Shown here: positions 53,281 through 63,388 of the stretch, piece by piece
Position numbering within the stretch: position 1 is the first letter of the stretch
Layout: each line of letters starts with the position of its first letter
From: Charina bottae
Lineage: Eukaryota > Chordata > Lepidosauria > Squamata > Charinaidae
Direction of reading: 5' to 3'
NCBI GenBank assembly: GCA_023362775.1
Contig: JALMGJ010000019.1
Coordinates: 3,745,501 to 3,809,500 of the forward strand
DNA length: 64,000 nt
Notes under the pieces: model-generated
What the model saw: the letters and a program-made list of their open reading frames with translations, nothing else
Database searches by the model: none
Told to the model about the DNA's origin: nothing
Made by a program: the position numbers and the translations under genes

Positions 53281-54000
53281 GTAACTGAAGTGAAATTTGA
53301 GACAAAATGGAAGATGTCTCTTTAGACAAAGTATCTGCTCCAGAGATTATTTATATTTATACCAATTATAATAGTAAAGGAAGTGCCAAATGTTATCTAC
53401 ATTTTAAAAGACTGATATTACACACATATATATCTTTATTATGGTTAAAGATGAAATTAAGTTTCATATTATTATTCTCTGTAGGATCTAGATGACTGGG
53501 CTCAGAAGCTAAGCAGAGAATGGAATGGAATTTGGGGAAAATGTCTTGCTGCTCAGAATCCCCTAACATTCTTGCTAAGTTTTGTTGCAGGTTCCATTAA
53601 CATTGCAACTGAATTACAGCAAATTCTGAGATTCTGAACATTGGAACAACACACAGAAGCACCCTCTGCTTCCTTTCCATTCATTCATTGTGATACTCTA
53701 GTATCAAGAGATACTCTAATGCTAATTAAAAACAGTCAGGCACCAAAATTAACAAGAACACTCTTGAGGGAAAGAAAAATAGCTGCTTCATTTTGACAAT
53801 CTGCTTGTATAGCTTCTTCTAATCTTTCTTTGACATAGATATATAATAAGAAATGACAATTAAACAGCAAGGTACTGCCTTTGTTTATCTCTAGAAGTTG
53901 GTAATGCTACTTGCCATGGATGTCTTTCATCCAGATGTTACTGTAGATTGAGATGCAGAGATGTAGCATTTCTTATTGATATAAGTGGTCTGAAGACTAA
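53281..54000. other. No recognised feature
   Basis: Nothing with homology. Confidence 0.4.
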
Positions 54001-54002
54001 AC

Positions 54003-54075
<73 letters not shown>

Positions 54076-54088
54076 GACAGACAGACAG
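54003..54088 (+). repeat. (GA)n plus (ACAG)n microsatellite
   Basis: About 32 GA units, then TGATAG and four ACAG units. Confidence 0.95.
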
Positions 54089-54302
54089 ATCCTGGAGAAG
54101 AAAGCAATAGCAAAGCACTTCCATTTTGCTGTCAAGAAAATTACCTATGGTCATTTGCAAGATTATTTACAGGTGGGAGAAAATAGTGGCTGCTATGTTT
54201 TGTGCATGTGCAGAAATGATCGCTACCATTCTTCACAAACTTAAAATAATCGTGTTTTTGTGCACATTTCTTTCTCAGTAGCTGGATGGTTTGTATATTT
54301 TT

Positions 54303-54626
54303 TGTGATGGAATGTGAGGGTGACCCTGGGGAACAGATGCTGCCTAGGGAACAATCAGATTAAGGGAAAGGGAATCCGAGAGTTCCCCGTTGGGGGAGAT
54401 GGACGGTCATATAAATTAAATATGAGAAAAAAATATGAGAGAGAGAGGGTAACAGTCTAAAGAAGAAATTTAGGAAAGTCCCACCCTGAACACTCAAGTG
54501 ATAAATAGGGAGGGCAGGAGTTTTGTACTTTCAGACTTGCAAGATTCTGCTAATGTAGCCTTACAATAAAGTAGAATTAGTTCATCTAGTTGTGTTTCCT
54601 GTCTGGTTTACTTGGAATGGCTGACA
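54303..54626 (+). mobile_element. Solo LTR of an endogenous LTR element, second copy
   Basis: Homologous to 27587-27847: GAATGTGAGGGTGACC, ACTTTCAGACTTGCAAG, TACAATAAAGTAGAA, GTTTCCTGTC, end GGCTGACA. It contains an internal L2-like tail (GGGGGAGATGGACGGTCATA) absent from the other copy, so that tail inserted later. No internal genes. Confidence 0.55.
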
Positions 54627-55839
54627 ATTTTACACATAAAGTTCAGATGAACAAATGCCCCTCTTGCCTCCCTCTCCAAATGGCAACTGTATGGAAATGT
54701 CCATGAAGTCACCAAAAACTGAAGTCAACTTTACCTTTCCTTCGTCTATCAAGTCCAGCATTGTCTGGTTCAGTTTTTCCCAACTTGATGAAATCTAGGG
54801 TTGTTTTTTTTTTATTAGTGTGATCATCAATCCTGGTTCAATGACAAGGACAGTGGTGGTGTACTGAACACATCTGAAGGGCACTAAGATAAGGAACATT
54901 GAACCAGTCTGACTGGGGATAGCTGTCTATGGCTTCAATAAATATTTCTCCTAGTCTTGCTATCTGAGATAGCAGGTGGAAGAGCAATATTATTATTATT
55001 ATTTCTAACTTATATCACCGCCCATCTCCCCCCACAAGGGGACTCTATACAAGACAGACTGAAAATGGAATTGGACCTCTAGTTTGTCTGGGTTTTCCCC
55101 CCCCTCAGTTTTGTAACTCTTCCATAGCTGAAAACTGGTGCTATTCATTAAATAAGTAATAGCTATTGTTCATGGTGTGTGTGTGTGTGTGTACTGTGCT
55201 GCCCATGGTTCAGAGGAGGAGCTCAAAAGATATTGAAGACCATCTTAGAAAACATTTGAAAGCAATTTCTTCCAATTAATCCCAATTGCCCTCCAGACAT
55301 CTAGTAATGTGAGGGTCCCAGAGCTAGTATCAGCCTCTCCTTACACATTTCTTTCTTGACTGATGCCATGAAAAATTAACAAAATGTTTAATTTGCATAA
55401 AAATGTGACATAAATATATCTCAGTAAAACTCTGGGAAAAGACCCTCCAGAGAAAATCCTGACAATGTATTTGGAGAATAGACCTTTGAGTAAATCAGTT
55501 TGAAAGACTGAATCCCAAGGATGCCTTGCTTGCTTAAAAGATCTTCCAGACATTTCCCATATTGCCAGATGAATAAAGCTTTATGTCAATCCCTTGGTGA
55601 TTTTTATACTTTGAGCTTCCTATGGAATGGTTAAATCACAGGGACATTTGGGAGGCAAACTGAATAGGAATACTCCCAAATGCAGCAGGGTAACACATCT
55701 TTAAGTTAGAGAAGTACTATATTTTGCTATTTAAAGAAAGGGGAAAGTAATACTTAATAATTGTGCCTTCCTGCCTGCCTGCATTTTCACATGGTACTGT
55801 TTCTACTCCTTAATCCCTCAAAGAATTTTGAGATCAGCT
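54627..55839. other. No gene; one LINE tail and a (GT)n
   Basis: A minus-strand L2/CR1-like tail at about 54989-55045 (CACCGCCCATCTCCCCCCAC) and (GT)n at 55176-55192. Otherwise nothing recognised. Confidence 0.45.
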
Positions 55840-55850
55840 AACTGGTGATC

Positions 55851-56131
55851 AACCCTGACTGCTCATTGGAAGGACAGATACTGAAGCTGAAGCTCAAATA
55901 CTTTGGCCACCTAATGTGAAGAGAGGACTCACTGGAAAAGACCCTGATGCTGGGAAAGACTGGGGACAAAAGGAGAAGGGGACGGCAGAGGATGAGATGG
56001 TTAGATAGCATCACCAATGTAATGAATATGAACTTGAGCAAACTCCAGGAGACAGTGGAGGACAGGAAGGCCTGGCGTGCTATGGTCCATGGGGTCATGA
56101 AGAGTCGGACATGACTAAACGACTGAACAAC
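55851..56131 (+). mobile_element. BovB 3' fragment, 11-bp target duplication
   Basis: 281 bp of BovB C-terminus and 3' end (CCTGACTGCTCATTGGAAGG through AGAGTCGGACATGACTAAAC and (CAA)n). Flanked by AACTGGTGATC at 55840-55850 and 56132-56142. It is a short 5'-truncated insertion, by look one of the younger BovB events. Confidence 0.9.
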
Positions 56132-56402
56132 AACTGGTGATCCTCAGTCCAGCTAACCTGGCAAAGGTGAGGACAAACAGTACACTATGGTCCCACTAAC
56201 CAATAAGAAAGTGCAAAAATTATATTTCAGGCAGTTCCCCTCCACTGAACTATGGCAGCTCCTGGAATAAGAATAATTCCCTAAGCTCATTGTATCAAGA
56301 GAGAACAAAGCAAGTTTTTAATACAAGCTGTGCTCATTTGTTGGACGGTTTTGGAAAACAACATTGAGCTATGCTGAGGGAAATCTACTTAGCTAGCAGG
56401 AA

Positions 56403-56405
<3 letters not shown>

Positions 56406-56445
<40 letters not shown>
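56406..56445 (+). repeat. (TA)n microsatellite
   Basis: Twenty pure TA units. Confidence 0.95.
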
Positions 56446-56448
<3 letters not shown>

Positions 56449-56734
56449 ATGACATTGTAAATTTGCAGCCAAGCCTTTACATGTGTGTGAGGGGTAGAGT
56501 AATTACTTCAATCAGTCACCAAATGCCGAGAGATGAATCAAGAATGAGTTGCATGCTGCTTTTATAACCAAATGTGAAATAGACTGGAATGATGAAGGCA
56601 TAAAGTTCCCTATAAAATCCTCAAGCAAGTTCTAAGTCCAGGCTAAGAATTCCCACAAATGGGTAAGAAAAATCTGACCCCAATCCGGAAATCCAGACTA
56701 GGAATCATTAGAAAAATATTTTAAAATAAAACAT

Positions 56735-56825
56735 CTTGTAAACCGCCCAGAGTACCCTGTAGGGGGAGATGGGCAGTGATAAATTTGAATAATTAATAAA
56801 CAAACAAACAAACAAACAAATAAAC
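56735..56825 (+). mobile_element. L2/CR1-like LINE 3' tail
   Basis: GTAAACCGCCCAGAGTACCC, GGGGGAGATGGGCAGTGATA and (CAAA)n. Confidence 0.6.
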
Positions 56826-56899
56826 ATTTGTTTAATTTATATGAATATAATTTATATGAAATAAATTATATTGCCCTTACAAATCTATTATATACAGTT

Positions 56900-57480
56900 T
56901 CTGCATCTGGAGTACTGTGTATTCCAACTGGTTTTGGAGATAGATTGAATCTCAATTGTTAATGTGAAAGCTATTTTACAATTACTGAAAAACTGAAAAA
57001 TTGTTTTTTTCTTTGAGTTTTGAATCATAAAATGATTCTGGTTGCCACATTGGCACATTTGAAAAGGGATATAGTAGAGCAGGAAAAAGTACAGAAGAGG
57101 ATAACCAGAATGATCAAGAGTTCAAATGTTCCTCTTATGGGATGCTTGGGATTCTTCAGCTTAAAAATGTGATTGAATGGGACCATGTCTGACTTGTATA
57201 CAATCATGCATGACATAGAAAGACAGGAAGTATCTCTCCATCGCTCTCAAAATGTTAGGATCATTCGGATTTGAAATATATACAAAATTCGTAAGGAATT
57301 TATTCATTGCTGTATCCATCCTGGAAGATCTTTTCTGATAGAAGTAGGAAGCATTGATTGCACAATTGTACCGCTTGCTTACACTAACCCAAAGAAGCAC
57401 TTTCTCAACATCTTCAAGCCCTACAAATGTATTCAACAGCATTGAATCAAATGGTGTTTTGGAGATTTTTTGAATCACAA
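56900..57480 (+). mobile_element. LINE C-terminal fragment, degraded
   Basis: CTGGAGTACTGTGTATTCCA and, further on, AAAAGGGATATAGTAGAGCA with AGAGGATAACCAGAATGATC match the pattern (LEYCVQ..., KKDI-ELE-VQ-RATKMI) of a common non-LTR C-terminus. It is interrupted by one copy of a 95-bp direct repeat (see findings). Clade not resolved. Confidence 0.4.
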
Positions 57481-57550
57481 TTGTGAATGTGAAAGCTATT
57501 TTACAATTACTGAAAAACTGAACAATTGTTTTTTTCTTTTAGTTTTGAAT

Positions 57551-58065
57551 AAAGCAGGAGAAATTGCAAAGGAACATAAAAAGATACAACACAGGTTTTT
57601 AAATTCATTGAGTGAAATATAGACATGGGGAAAAGGAATAATTGCTTATTTAGGATTAAAATAATTTTTTAGTCTAGCTTACAGCCTGAAATGTACTGAT
57701 GGATAGCCATGTACTAACATGGTCTACCTCTTCTTAACTTTCTTCAAGATCAGCCTTTGTCAGCTATGTGCTTCCATCTGCATACAAACATGCATGTAGA
57801 ATTAAAAAATAAAGTTTCTTCTCCTTAGGTTCTGAGCCCAGAGAAAATAAGCTAGGTCATGCCAACAGCTGAGTTTTAATTTACTATAAAACTGTAACTT
57901 AGAATCTGATAGAGTACTTCTTTTACATAATTATGTAAGAGAGCAACTGGCAGTTTGACAGCATACTAAATAAATAAATAAATAAATAAATAAATCAGAG
58001 AGATTTTTAAGTATCATTAAAAAAGGTTATATCTCATCTCTTGAGGTTCTTCAGCTAAGACATAT
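57551..58065. other. No recognised feature
   Basis: Flank of copia 2; (AAAT)n at about 57967-57995. Confidence 0.4.
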
Positions 58066-58070
58066 GTTTG

Positions 58071-58510
58071 TGTCAGAGTGCGCACAGTGGGGCAGCCTGC
58101 TCCTTTTCCCAAGACACCAGTGATCCACGTTCTATGCAGTAAATAGACACTCAAGCAGAGATTAGATAAAATAGCCTATTTACTTTATATACATACGAAG
58201 TACAGAATATATCCACAGCAGTAACAAATGATACAGCGATGAGAAGTTACAGCAAATGAGAAGAAAGAACACCAGACTTCTCTGTATATATACATAAACT
58301 GACCAATCACATTATAGGTCACTCTCATCATCTGCCACACCCAACTAAATCATAGCACCTGTAGTATGAGTCATACACTGCCACATCATCCCTACAACAA
58401 TGGCTGCTAATTGGGTGACTTGCAGAATAATTCCCCTCTCACCTAGATATCACGCCTCTCCAGTATAATTTATCTAACTATAAATTCCTGGGTATATACA
58501 AACCCCAACA
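58071..58510 (-). repeat. Copia 2 LTR, 3' side
   Basis: 440 bp; plus-strand ends TGTCAGAGTG and AACCCCAACA. On the sense strand it holds GTATATAAAGTAAATAGG, a TATA-like promoter candidate. Confidence 0.9.
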
Positions 58511-58519
58511 CCCCTCCAA
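58511..58519 (-). other. Polypurine tract of copia 2
   Basis: The minus strand TTGGAGGGG is directly against the 3' LTR start TGTTGGGG. Confidence 0.75.
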
Positions 58520-58539
58520 TTTACAATAGATATTACATT

Positions 58540-58953
58540 TCACTTATACAGAATAGAAGACATACACATATTGGATACACATATCCTATGTCTCTCTATA
58601 CTTAGAGGCTTTGTCATCACATCTGCTACATTACTTTCAGATGGACAATATTTCAGATTAATCAGAGATTCTTTTACAGCATTCCTAACATTGTGATACT
58701 TGATATCAACATGTTTGCTCCTCCCTCTGATCCTATCACTCTTTGCAATCTGTATACACGATTCACTGTCGTCATATACACATATAGGACCCTCAATTGT
58801 TACATTTACATCCCTTAACAATTGCCTATACCATATTAACTTTGAACATAGGTCAGATTGTGCAGCGTACTCTGCCTCTGCAGTAGATACGGCAACAGAA
58901 CTCTGTTTCCGAGACCTCCACCCCACCAAGGTGTCACCAAACATAATTATCAT
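58540..58953 (-). pseudogene. Copia 2 RNase H domain
   Basis: Removes RNA from the RNA-DNA hybrid during reverse transcription. 137 codons: LVGWRSRKQSSVAVSTAEAE (catalytic Glu region), YDDSESCIQIAKS, RSKHVDIKYHNVRNAVKESL and LKYCPSESNVADVMTKPL, ending in a natural stop close to the purine tract. This domain itself looks intact; the joint with RT upstream (about 58960-59095) has lost its frame. Confidence 0.85.
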
Positions 58954-59096
58954 CCTGACATTGATTTCCTATCATGTACATCATTACCCCAATCACTATC
59001 TACATAGCATTTTAATTCCAATGGTTTACAAGGTTTTATTAATAAACATTTATTAACAGTCCCTTTAAGATATCTAAATACACGTTTAATACCTTT

Positions 59097-59627
59097 CTAA
59101 TGCCTCTGGGTAGGTTGTACAACATACCTACTCAGTACATTCACCGCATTCCCGATATCGGGATGCGACCATTGTGCTAAATACAATAAACTTCCAATTA
59201 TTGACTGATAGTGTTCCTGATTACATGATGTTTGGTCATTGTCCCCAGCTTCTGTCTTAACGAAATCAGTTGTCATCGGGGTAGGAACATCCTTGCAATG
59301 TTCCATATAGTTTTCTCTTAGCAGTTGTTCAATTTTCTTCCGCTGCTCTAGAACATAACCCCCATCAACCTTCTGAATACCTACACCTAGGTAATTTCTA
59401 ATCTCTCCCAGATCTTTAACATCAAATTGTTGCTTCAGTTTTTCAGTAAATTCAATTACCCTCCTTTGATCTTTAGCTATAAAACATAAATCGTCTACAA
59501 AGATGAAAAGCAACACCTGTTCATCATTATCACATTGCTTTACATACAGACATGGGTCAGCCTTGCTACACTTGAATCCCATTCTTTGCAATGTCTCATC
59601 AGATTTGTATCCCGGAGCTCCAGCCAT
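59097..59627 (-). pseudogene. Copia 2 RT, C-terminal half
   Basis: RT palm and connection: MGFKCSKADPCLYVKQ, LLFIFVDDLCFIAKD (the copia YVDD box, here FVDD), LKQQFDVKDLGEIRNYLGVG, YHQ-like LLYLAQWSHPDIGNAVNVLS. The preceding 110 or so residues of RT, including motif A, are missing by deletion, because this frame joins directly to the N-terminal RT part near 59630. Confidence 0.85.
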
Positions 59628-60092
59628 CTAAATTTCCTCCCACATTTATAATCTACTGCTCTATGCCCCTCAGGCACCCTGGTAGATTTAAAAACCTTAT
59701 GGGAATTAATGGCATTCATTTCCACATCCATAGCAGCTTTCCACTTATTCTGCTCTTGTGGTGGCAACTCCATTACCTCTGAATAACTACGAGGTTCATA
59801 ATTAACAAAACACACTTTAACATCACCTGGTGTGTAACGTTGAGGTGGTATGCCCTTGTTAACTCTTTCAGATCTGCGCAATACAGTAGCATCCTGCTTT
59901 ATTGGTACACTAGGAGTTAATTCCTCTTCATCTTTAATCACATCTCTGGACTCTCGCCGCTCTGATAGCTCGAATTGTCCCTGACTAGGAAGAAAAACCT
60001 CACTCCCTACGTGTAACTTCTGCCAATTGCTATGCTCACTGAAATGTGCTGATCTGGAAATCACAAGTATTCTGCCATCAGTGAACCTATAT
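59628..60092 (-). pseudogene. Copia 2 integrase tail and RT N-terminus
   Basis: Frame 60064-59540 reads RRSERVNKGIPPQRY (the usual linker before copia RT), YSEVMELPPQEQNKWKAAMD, and EMNAINSHKVFKSTRVPEG, then CGRKFRW where the fingers should continue. Deletion and frameshift follow. It is separated from the integrase by an inserted LINE tail at 60093-60176. Confidence 0.8.
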
Positions 60093-60176
60093 TTATTTAT
60101 TTTTATTTTTATTTATTGGATTTATCACCGCCCAACTCCCCCAAGGGGGACTCTGGGCGGTTTACAACAGATATAC
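60093..60176 (-). mobile_element. L2/CR1-like LINE tail inside copia 2, TSD AACCTATAT
   Basis: 84 bp holding only the LINE 3' end (plus: ACCGCCCAACTCCCCCAAGG, GGGCGGTTTACAA) and its TTTAT tail. AACCTATAT flanks it at 60084-60092 and 60177-60185. A very short 5'-truncated insertion. Confidence 0.85.
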
Positions 60177-60185
60177 AACCTATAT

Positions 60186-61378
60186 CCCTTGGTTCCTGGC
60201 TCATACCCCACAAATGACATTTTCTGTGCTTTTGCCTGCCCTTTCCTACGTACGTCCTTATGCACGTGAACATAGGCAGTGCACCCAAACACCTTCAAAT
60301 GAGTTAATGATGGCTTCTTGCCATACAACATATAATATGGTGTTTGATTTACAGACACACTCCACAACCTGTTAATTAAATAATTAGCAGTCAGTATAGC
60401 CTCTCCCCAGTATCCTCTAGATATCCCTGAGTCAGCTAACAATGAATCCTTTACTGTCTGTAATGCTGAGTATCTTTGTTTTGCCACTCCTGGCCCTGAA
60501 TTGGTTCTCCTGTGCGCAATGCCCCTCCTACTGAGCCATTGCTGAAAACTGCCACTCATAAACTCAGTACCCCGGTCAGTCTGTAAACTACACACCTTTG
60601 TGCTATATCTACGTTCCACAAACTGCACCCAATTCCTGAATTTATCAAATGTTTGGCTTTTAGCTTTCAATAGGTAACAGAAACCAAATCTGGTGAAATC
60701 ATCCACAATGACTAAAACATATTTAGCACCACCTAATGTGGCTGGTAATGGGCCAATTAGGTCAGGGTGAACTAATTCAAAATATTTATGTGACTTTCTA
60801 TCACTAAATTTGCTTACAGGATACACCTTAGACTTTGCAACCTTACATGCTGTGCAATCCAGATAAGCTTGGCACAGTTTCAAATCCATTCCAGAACTTG
60901 CTTCAGACATCTTTTCAACCACTTTGAAACTTGGATGCCCCAACCGTCTATGCCACAGATGTTCACATGAATCATGGGTTGGTTTGTCATCATGGGTTAC
61001 ATCATGGGTCTTGGGTTTCATCATTACATACAAACTGTTCTGTAATACACCCTCACCACAGACATGATTATTATTCATAATAATGCATTTACCCTTACCA
61101 AACTTTACATCATATCCCTGTTTATCCAACTGAGAAACACTTATGATGTTATACTCTAAGTCTGGTACACATAGCATAGATAATTCAGTATTTAAACTTG
61201 GTACATACACAACCCCTCTGCCAGTAACAGATGCAACACTCCCATTTGCCAGGCTGACATGATCCCGTTCAGCCTGCATAAATCTTTTAAACATCTGCCT
61301 GTTATTTGCAATATTGTCGCTTGCTCCGCTGTCAAGGAGCCACGTCTCCTTTAAATTCCTTCCTGCAGAATTAATCAC
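60186..61378 (-). pseudogene. Copia 2 protease and integrase
   Basis: Open for about 400 codons. Protease: LLDSGASDNIANN (active-site DSG). Integrase zinc region: LWHRRLGHPSF with CTACKVAKS (HHCC). Core: LVHPDLIGPLP and LQTDRGTEFMSGSFQQWLSR hold the first two catalytic Asp residues. The third site, normally GVAER in copia integrases, reads GVAKQR, so the catalytic Glu appears to be Lys. The C-terminal NYLINRLWSVSVNQTPYYML and LKVFGCTAYVHV are normal. The frame ends in the inserted LINE tail. Confidence 0.9.
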
Positions 61379-61413
61379 CGACAGCTGGACAGCACTTTGT
61401 TGCTTAGAAATCC

Positions 61414-61738
61414 TCAGCTTGACTTTTTCCTTCTAGCAATATCACAGTTCTTTTGCAAATGCTTATCAGACTGACAGCGAAAAGAGTGTTTCACAGATAA
61501 AATATTATCAGTGTTAGAATAACATTCCTTAACAAACGTACTGCTCTGTTTTGGCTTAATTATGTTATCTGTCCTCCTTTGTTCCTCCTCCAGAAGCCGA
61601 CCAGTCAAATAATTTACGGTCAAATATCTCTCAGATAAAGACCCAAAACTGGTAGCTAAATTATCCCATGTTTCATTTAGAGAACTGAGAATTACATAAA
61701 CTTTATGTGCTTCTGAGAATTGCATATTTCTCTGCCTT
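61414..61738 (-). pseudogene. Copia 2 Gag, C-terminal part
   Basis: RNMQFSEAHKVYVILSSLNE, then LTVNYLTGRLLEEEQRR and a basic end that has one Cys-His element (FRCQSDKHLQKNC), a degraded CCHC knuckle in which the second Cys is missing. Continues the N-terminal part beyond the BovB insertion. Confidence 0.8.
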
Positions 61739-62299
61739 GCAGCCATGAAATTAAAAGACGCTTGCTCCTTGGAAGGAAAGCTATGGCAAACCTAGACAGC
61801 ATATTAAAAAGCAGAGACATCACCTTGCCGACAAAGGTCCGTATAGTTAAAGCTATGGTTTTTCCAGTAGCAATGTATGGCTGTGAGAGTTGGACCATAA
61901 GGAAGGCTGAGCGCCGAAGAATTGATGCTTTCCAGCTGTGGTGCTGGAGAAGACTCTTGAGAGTCCCTTGGACTGCAAGGAGGTCAAACCAGTCAATCCT
62001 AAAGGAAATCAACCCTGACTGCTCATTGGAAGGACAGATGCTGAAGCTGAAGCTCAAATACTTTGGCCACCTAATGAGAAGAGAGGACTCACTGGAAAAG
62101 ACCCTGATGCTGGGAAAGACTGAGGGCAAAAGGAGAAGGGGACGGCAGAGGATGAGATGGTTAGATAGCATCACCGATGTAATGAACATGAATTTGAGTA
62201 AACTCCGAGAGACAGTGGAGGACAGGAAGGCCTGGCGTGCTATGGTCCATGAGGTCACGAAGAGTCGGACATGACTGAACGACTGAACAACAACAACAA
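61739..62299 (+). mobile_element. BovB 3' fragment inside copia 2 gag
   Basis: A 5'-truncated BovB starting at CATGAAATTAAAAGACGC and ending GACGACTGAACAACAACAAC-like (CAA)n. It holds an open frame of 184 codons (61720-62274) covering DITLPTKVRIVKAMVFPVAM, the thumb and the natural BovB C-terminus HEVTKSRT. Flanked by CTGCCTT (61732-61738) and CTGTCTT (62300-62306), a 7-bp duplication with one difference. It is the best-preserved BovB 3' part in the window and younger than copia 2. Confidence 0.9.
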
Positions 62300-62306
62300 C
62301 TGTCTT

Positions 62307-62713
62307 AATTCAAGGAACAAACCAGTCATATAATGCAAATGTTCAAGAATACTCCCATTGTCATGTAATTTAGCATGATAAAGCTTTCTTGTCAACAAAA
62401 CCTTGCATAACGGTGTGCTTCTAAGATAAACATTTCTTAAAGCTTCCCAACACCCACTGGCTGACTGAAAATTTCTAACATAACATAATTGACTGTCCTC
62501 CAAACATAAAATTATGCTTCCCAATGCTTTCTCGTTCTGTAGATTAGCTTCCTCATCGTCCAAATCGGCCGGTGGTTCACGGACTATGTTCCAAATACCT
62601 TCATGATGAAGAAACATTTCCATCTTGTAGACACATGACAAGTAATTGGTGTCATTCAACCTTTCCAGAGGAAAACCACCTCCAACTGTAGACTGCATTT
62701 TCACTGTGTTCAT
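62307..62713 (-). pseudogene. Copia 2 Gag, N-terminal part
   Basis: Starts MNTVKMQSTVGGGFPLERLN, with DTNYLSCVYKMEMFLHHEGI, EKALGSIILCLEDSQLCYV and LLTRKLYHAKLHDNGSILEH, homologous to copia 1 Gag in order and spacing. Split from its C-terminus by BovB at LELRQ. Confidence 0.85.
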
Positions 62714-62926
62714 CTTTCCTCAGCCCCTCCCGGGCAGACACCGATGAATAAATAACACAGACTTTATCTGAATGTCCTTCAGCTGCAAACAGGCCTAGGA
62801 AAAATACACAGCTAGGCACGGAACCTGCAAAAGCTCCAAACTCGCCCCAGATATTCAAACGACTCCTGGATAGGCTTCCAACATCCTCACAGCCGTGCCA
62901 GCATGTCAGCTGCACACGTTCCACTG

Positions 62927-62940
62927 CTGGGCCCGAAACC
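62927..62940 (-). other. Primer binding site of copia 2 (half tRNA-iMet-like)
   Basis: The plus strand CTGGGCCCGAAACC touches the 5' LTR. It differs at two bases from the tRNA-iMet anticodon-arm sequence CTGGGCCCATAACC found exactly in copia 1. Confidence 0.65.
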
Positions 62941-63383
62941 TGTCAAAGTGCACACCGGGGGGGGGGGGGGGCTGCTCCTTTTCCCAAGACACCAGTGATC
63001 CACGTTCTATGCAGTAAATAGACACTCAAGGAGAGATTAGATAAAATAGCCTATTTACTTTATATACATATGAAGTACAGAATATATCCACAGCAGTAAC
63101 AAATGATACAGCGATGAGAAGTTACAGCAAACTAGAAGAAAGAACACCAGACTTCTCTGTATATATACATAAACTTACCAATCACATTATAGGTCACTCT
63201 CATCATCTGCCACACCCAACTAAATTATAGCACCTGTAGTATGAGTCATACACTGCCACATCATCCCTACAACAATGGCTGCTAATTGGGTGACTTGCAG
63301 AATAATTCCCCTCACCTAGATATCAAGCCTCTCCAGTATAATTTATCTAACTGTAAATTCCTGGGTATATACAAACCCCAACA
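62941..63383 (-). repeat. Copia 2 LTR, 5' side
   Basis: 443 bp; plus-strand ends TGTCAAAGTG and AACCCCAACA. It holds a 15-G run at 62957-62971 where the partner has AGTGGGGCAGCCT, so that region may be miscalled or slipped. Confidence 0.9.
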
Positions 63384-63388
63384 GTTTG

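Larger units (their letters stand above)
58071..63383 (-). mobile_element. Ty1/copia retrotransposon 2, near complete, TSD GTTTG
   Basis: LTRs at 58071-58510 and 62941-63383 enclose gag, protease, integrase, RT and RNase H in copia order on the minus strand, with a primer site and a purine tract at the proper ends. Flanks are GTTTG at 58066-58070 and 63384-63388, a perfect 5-bp duplication. I count about ten substitutions between the LTRs, so it is much younger than copia 1. It is disabled by an internal RT deletion, a frameshift, and nested BovB and LINE-tail insertions. Confidence 0.95.
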
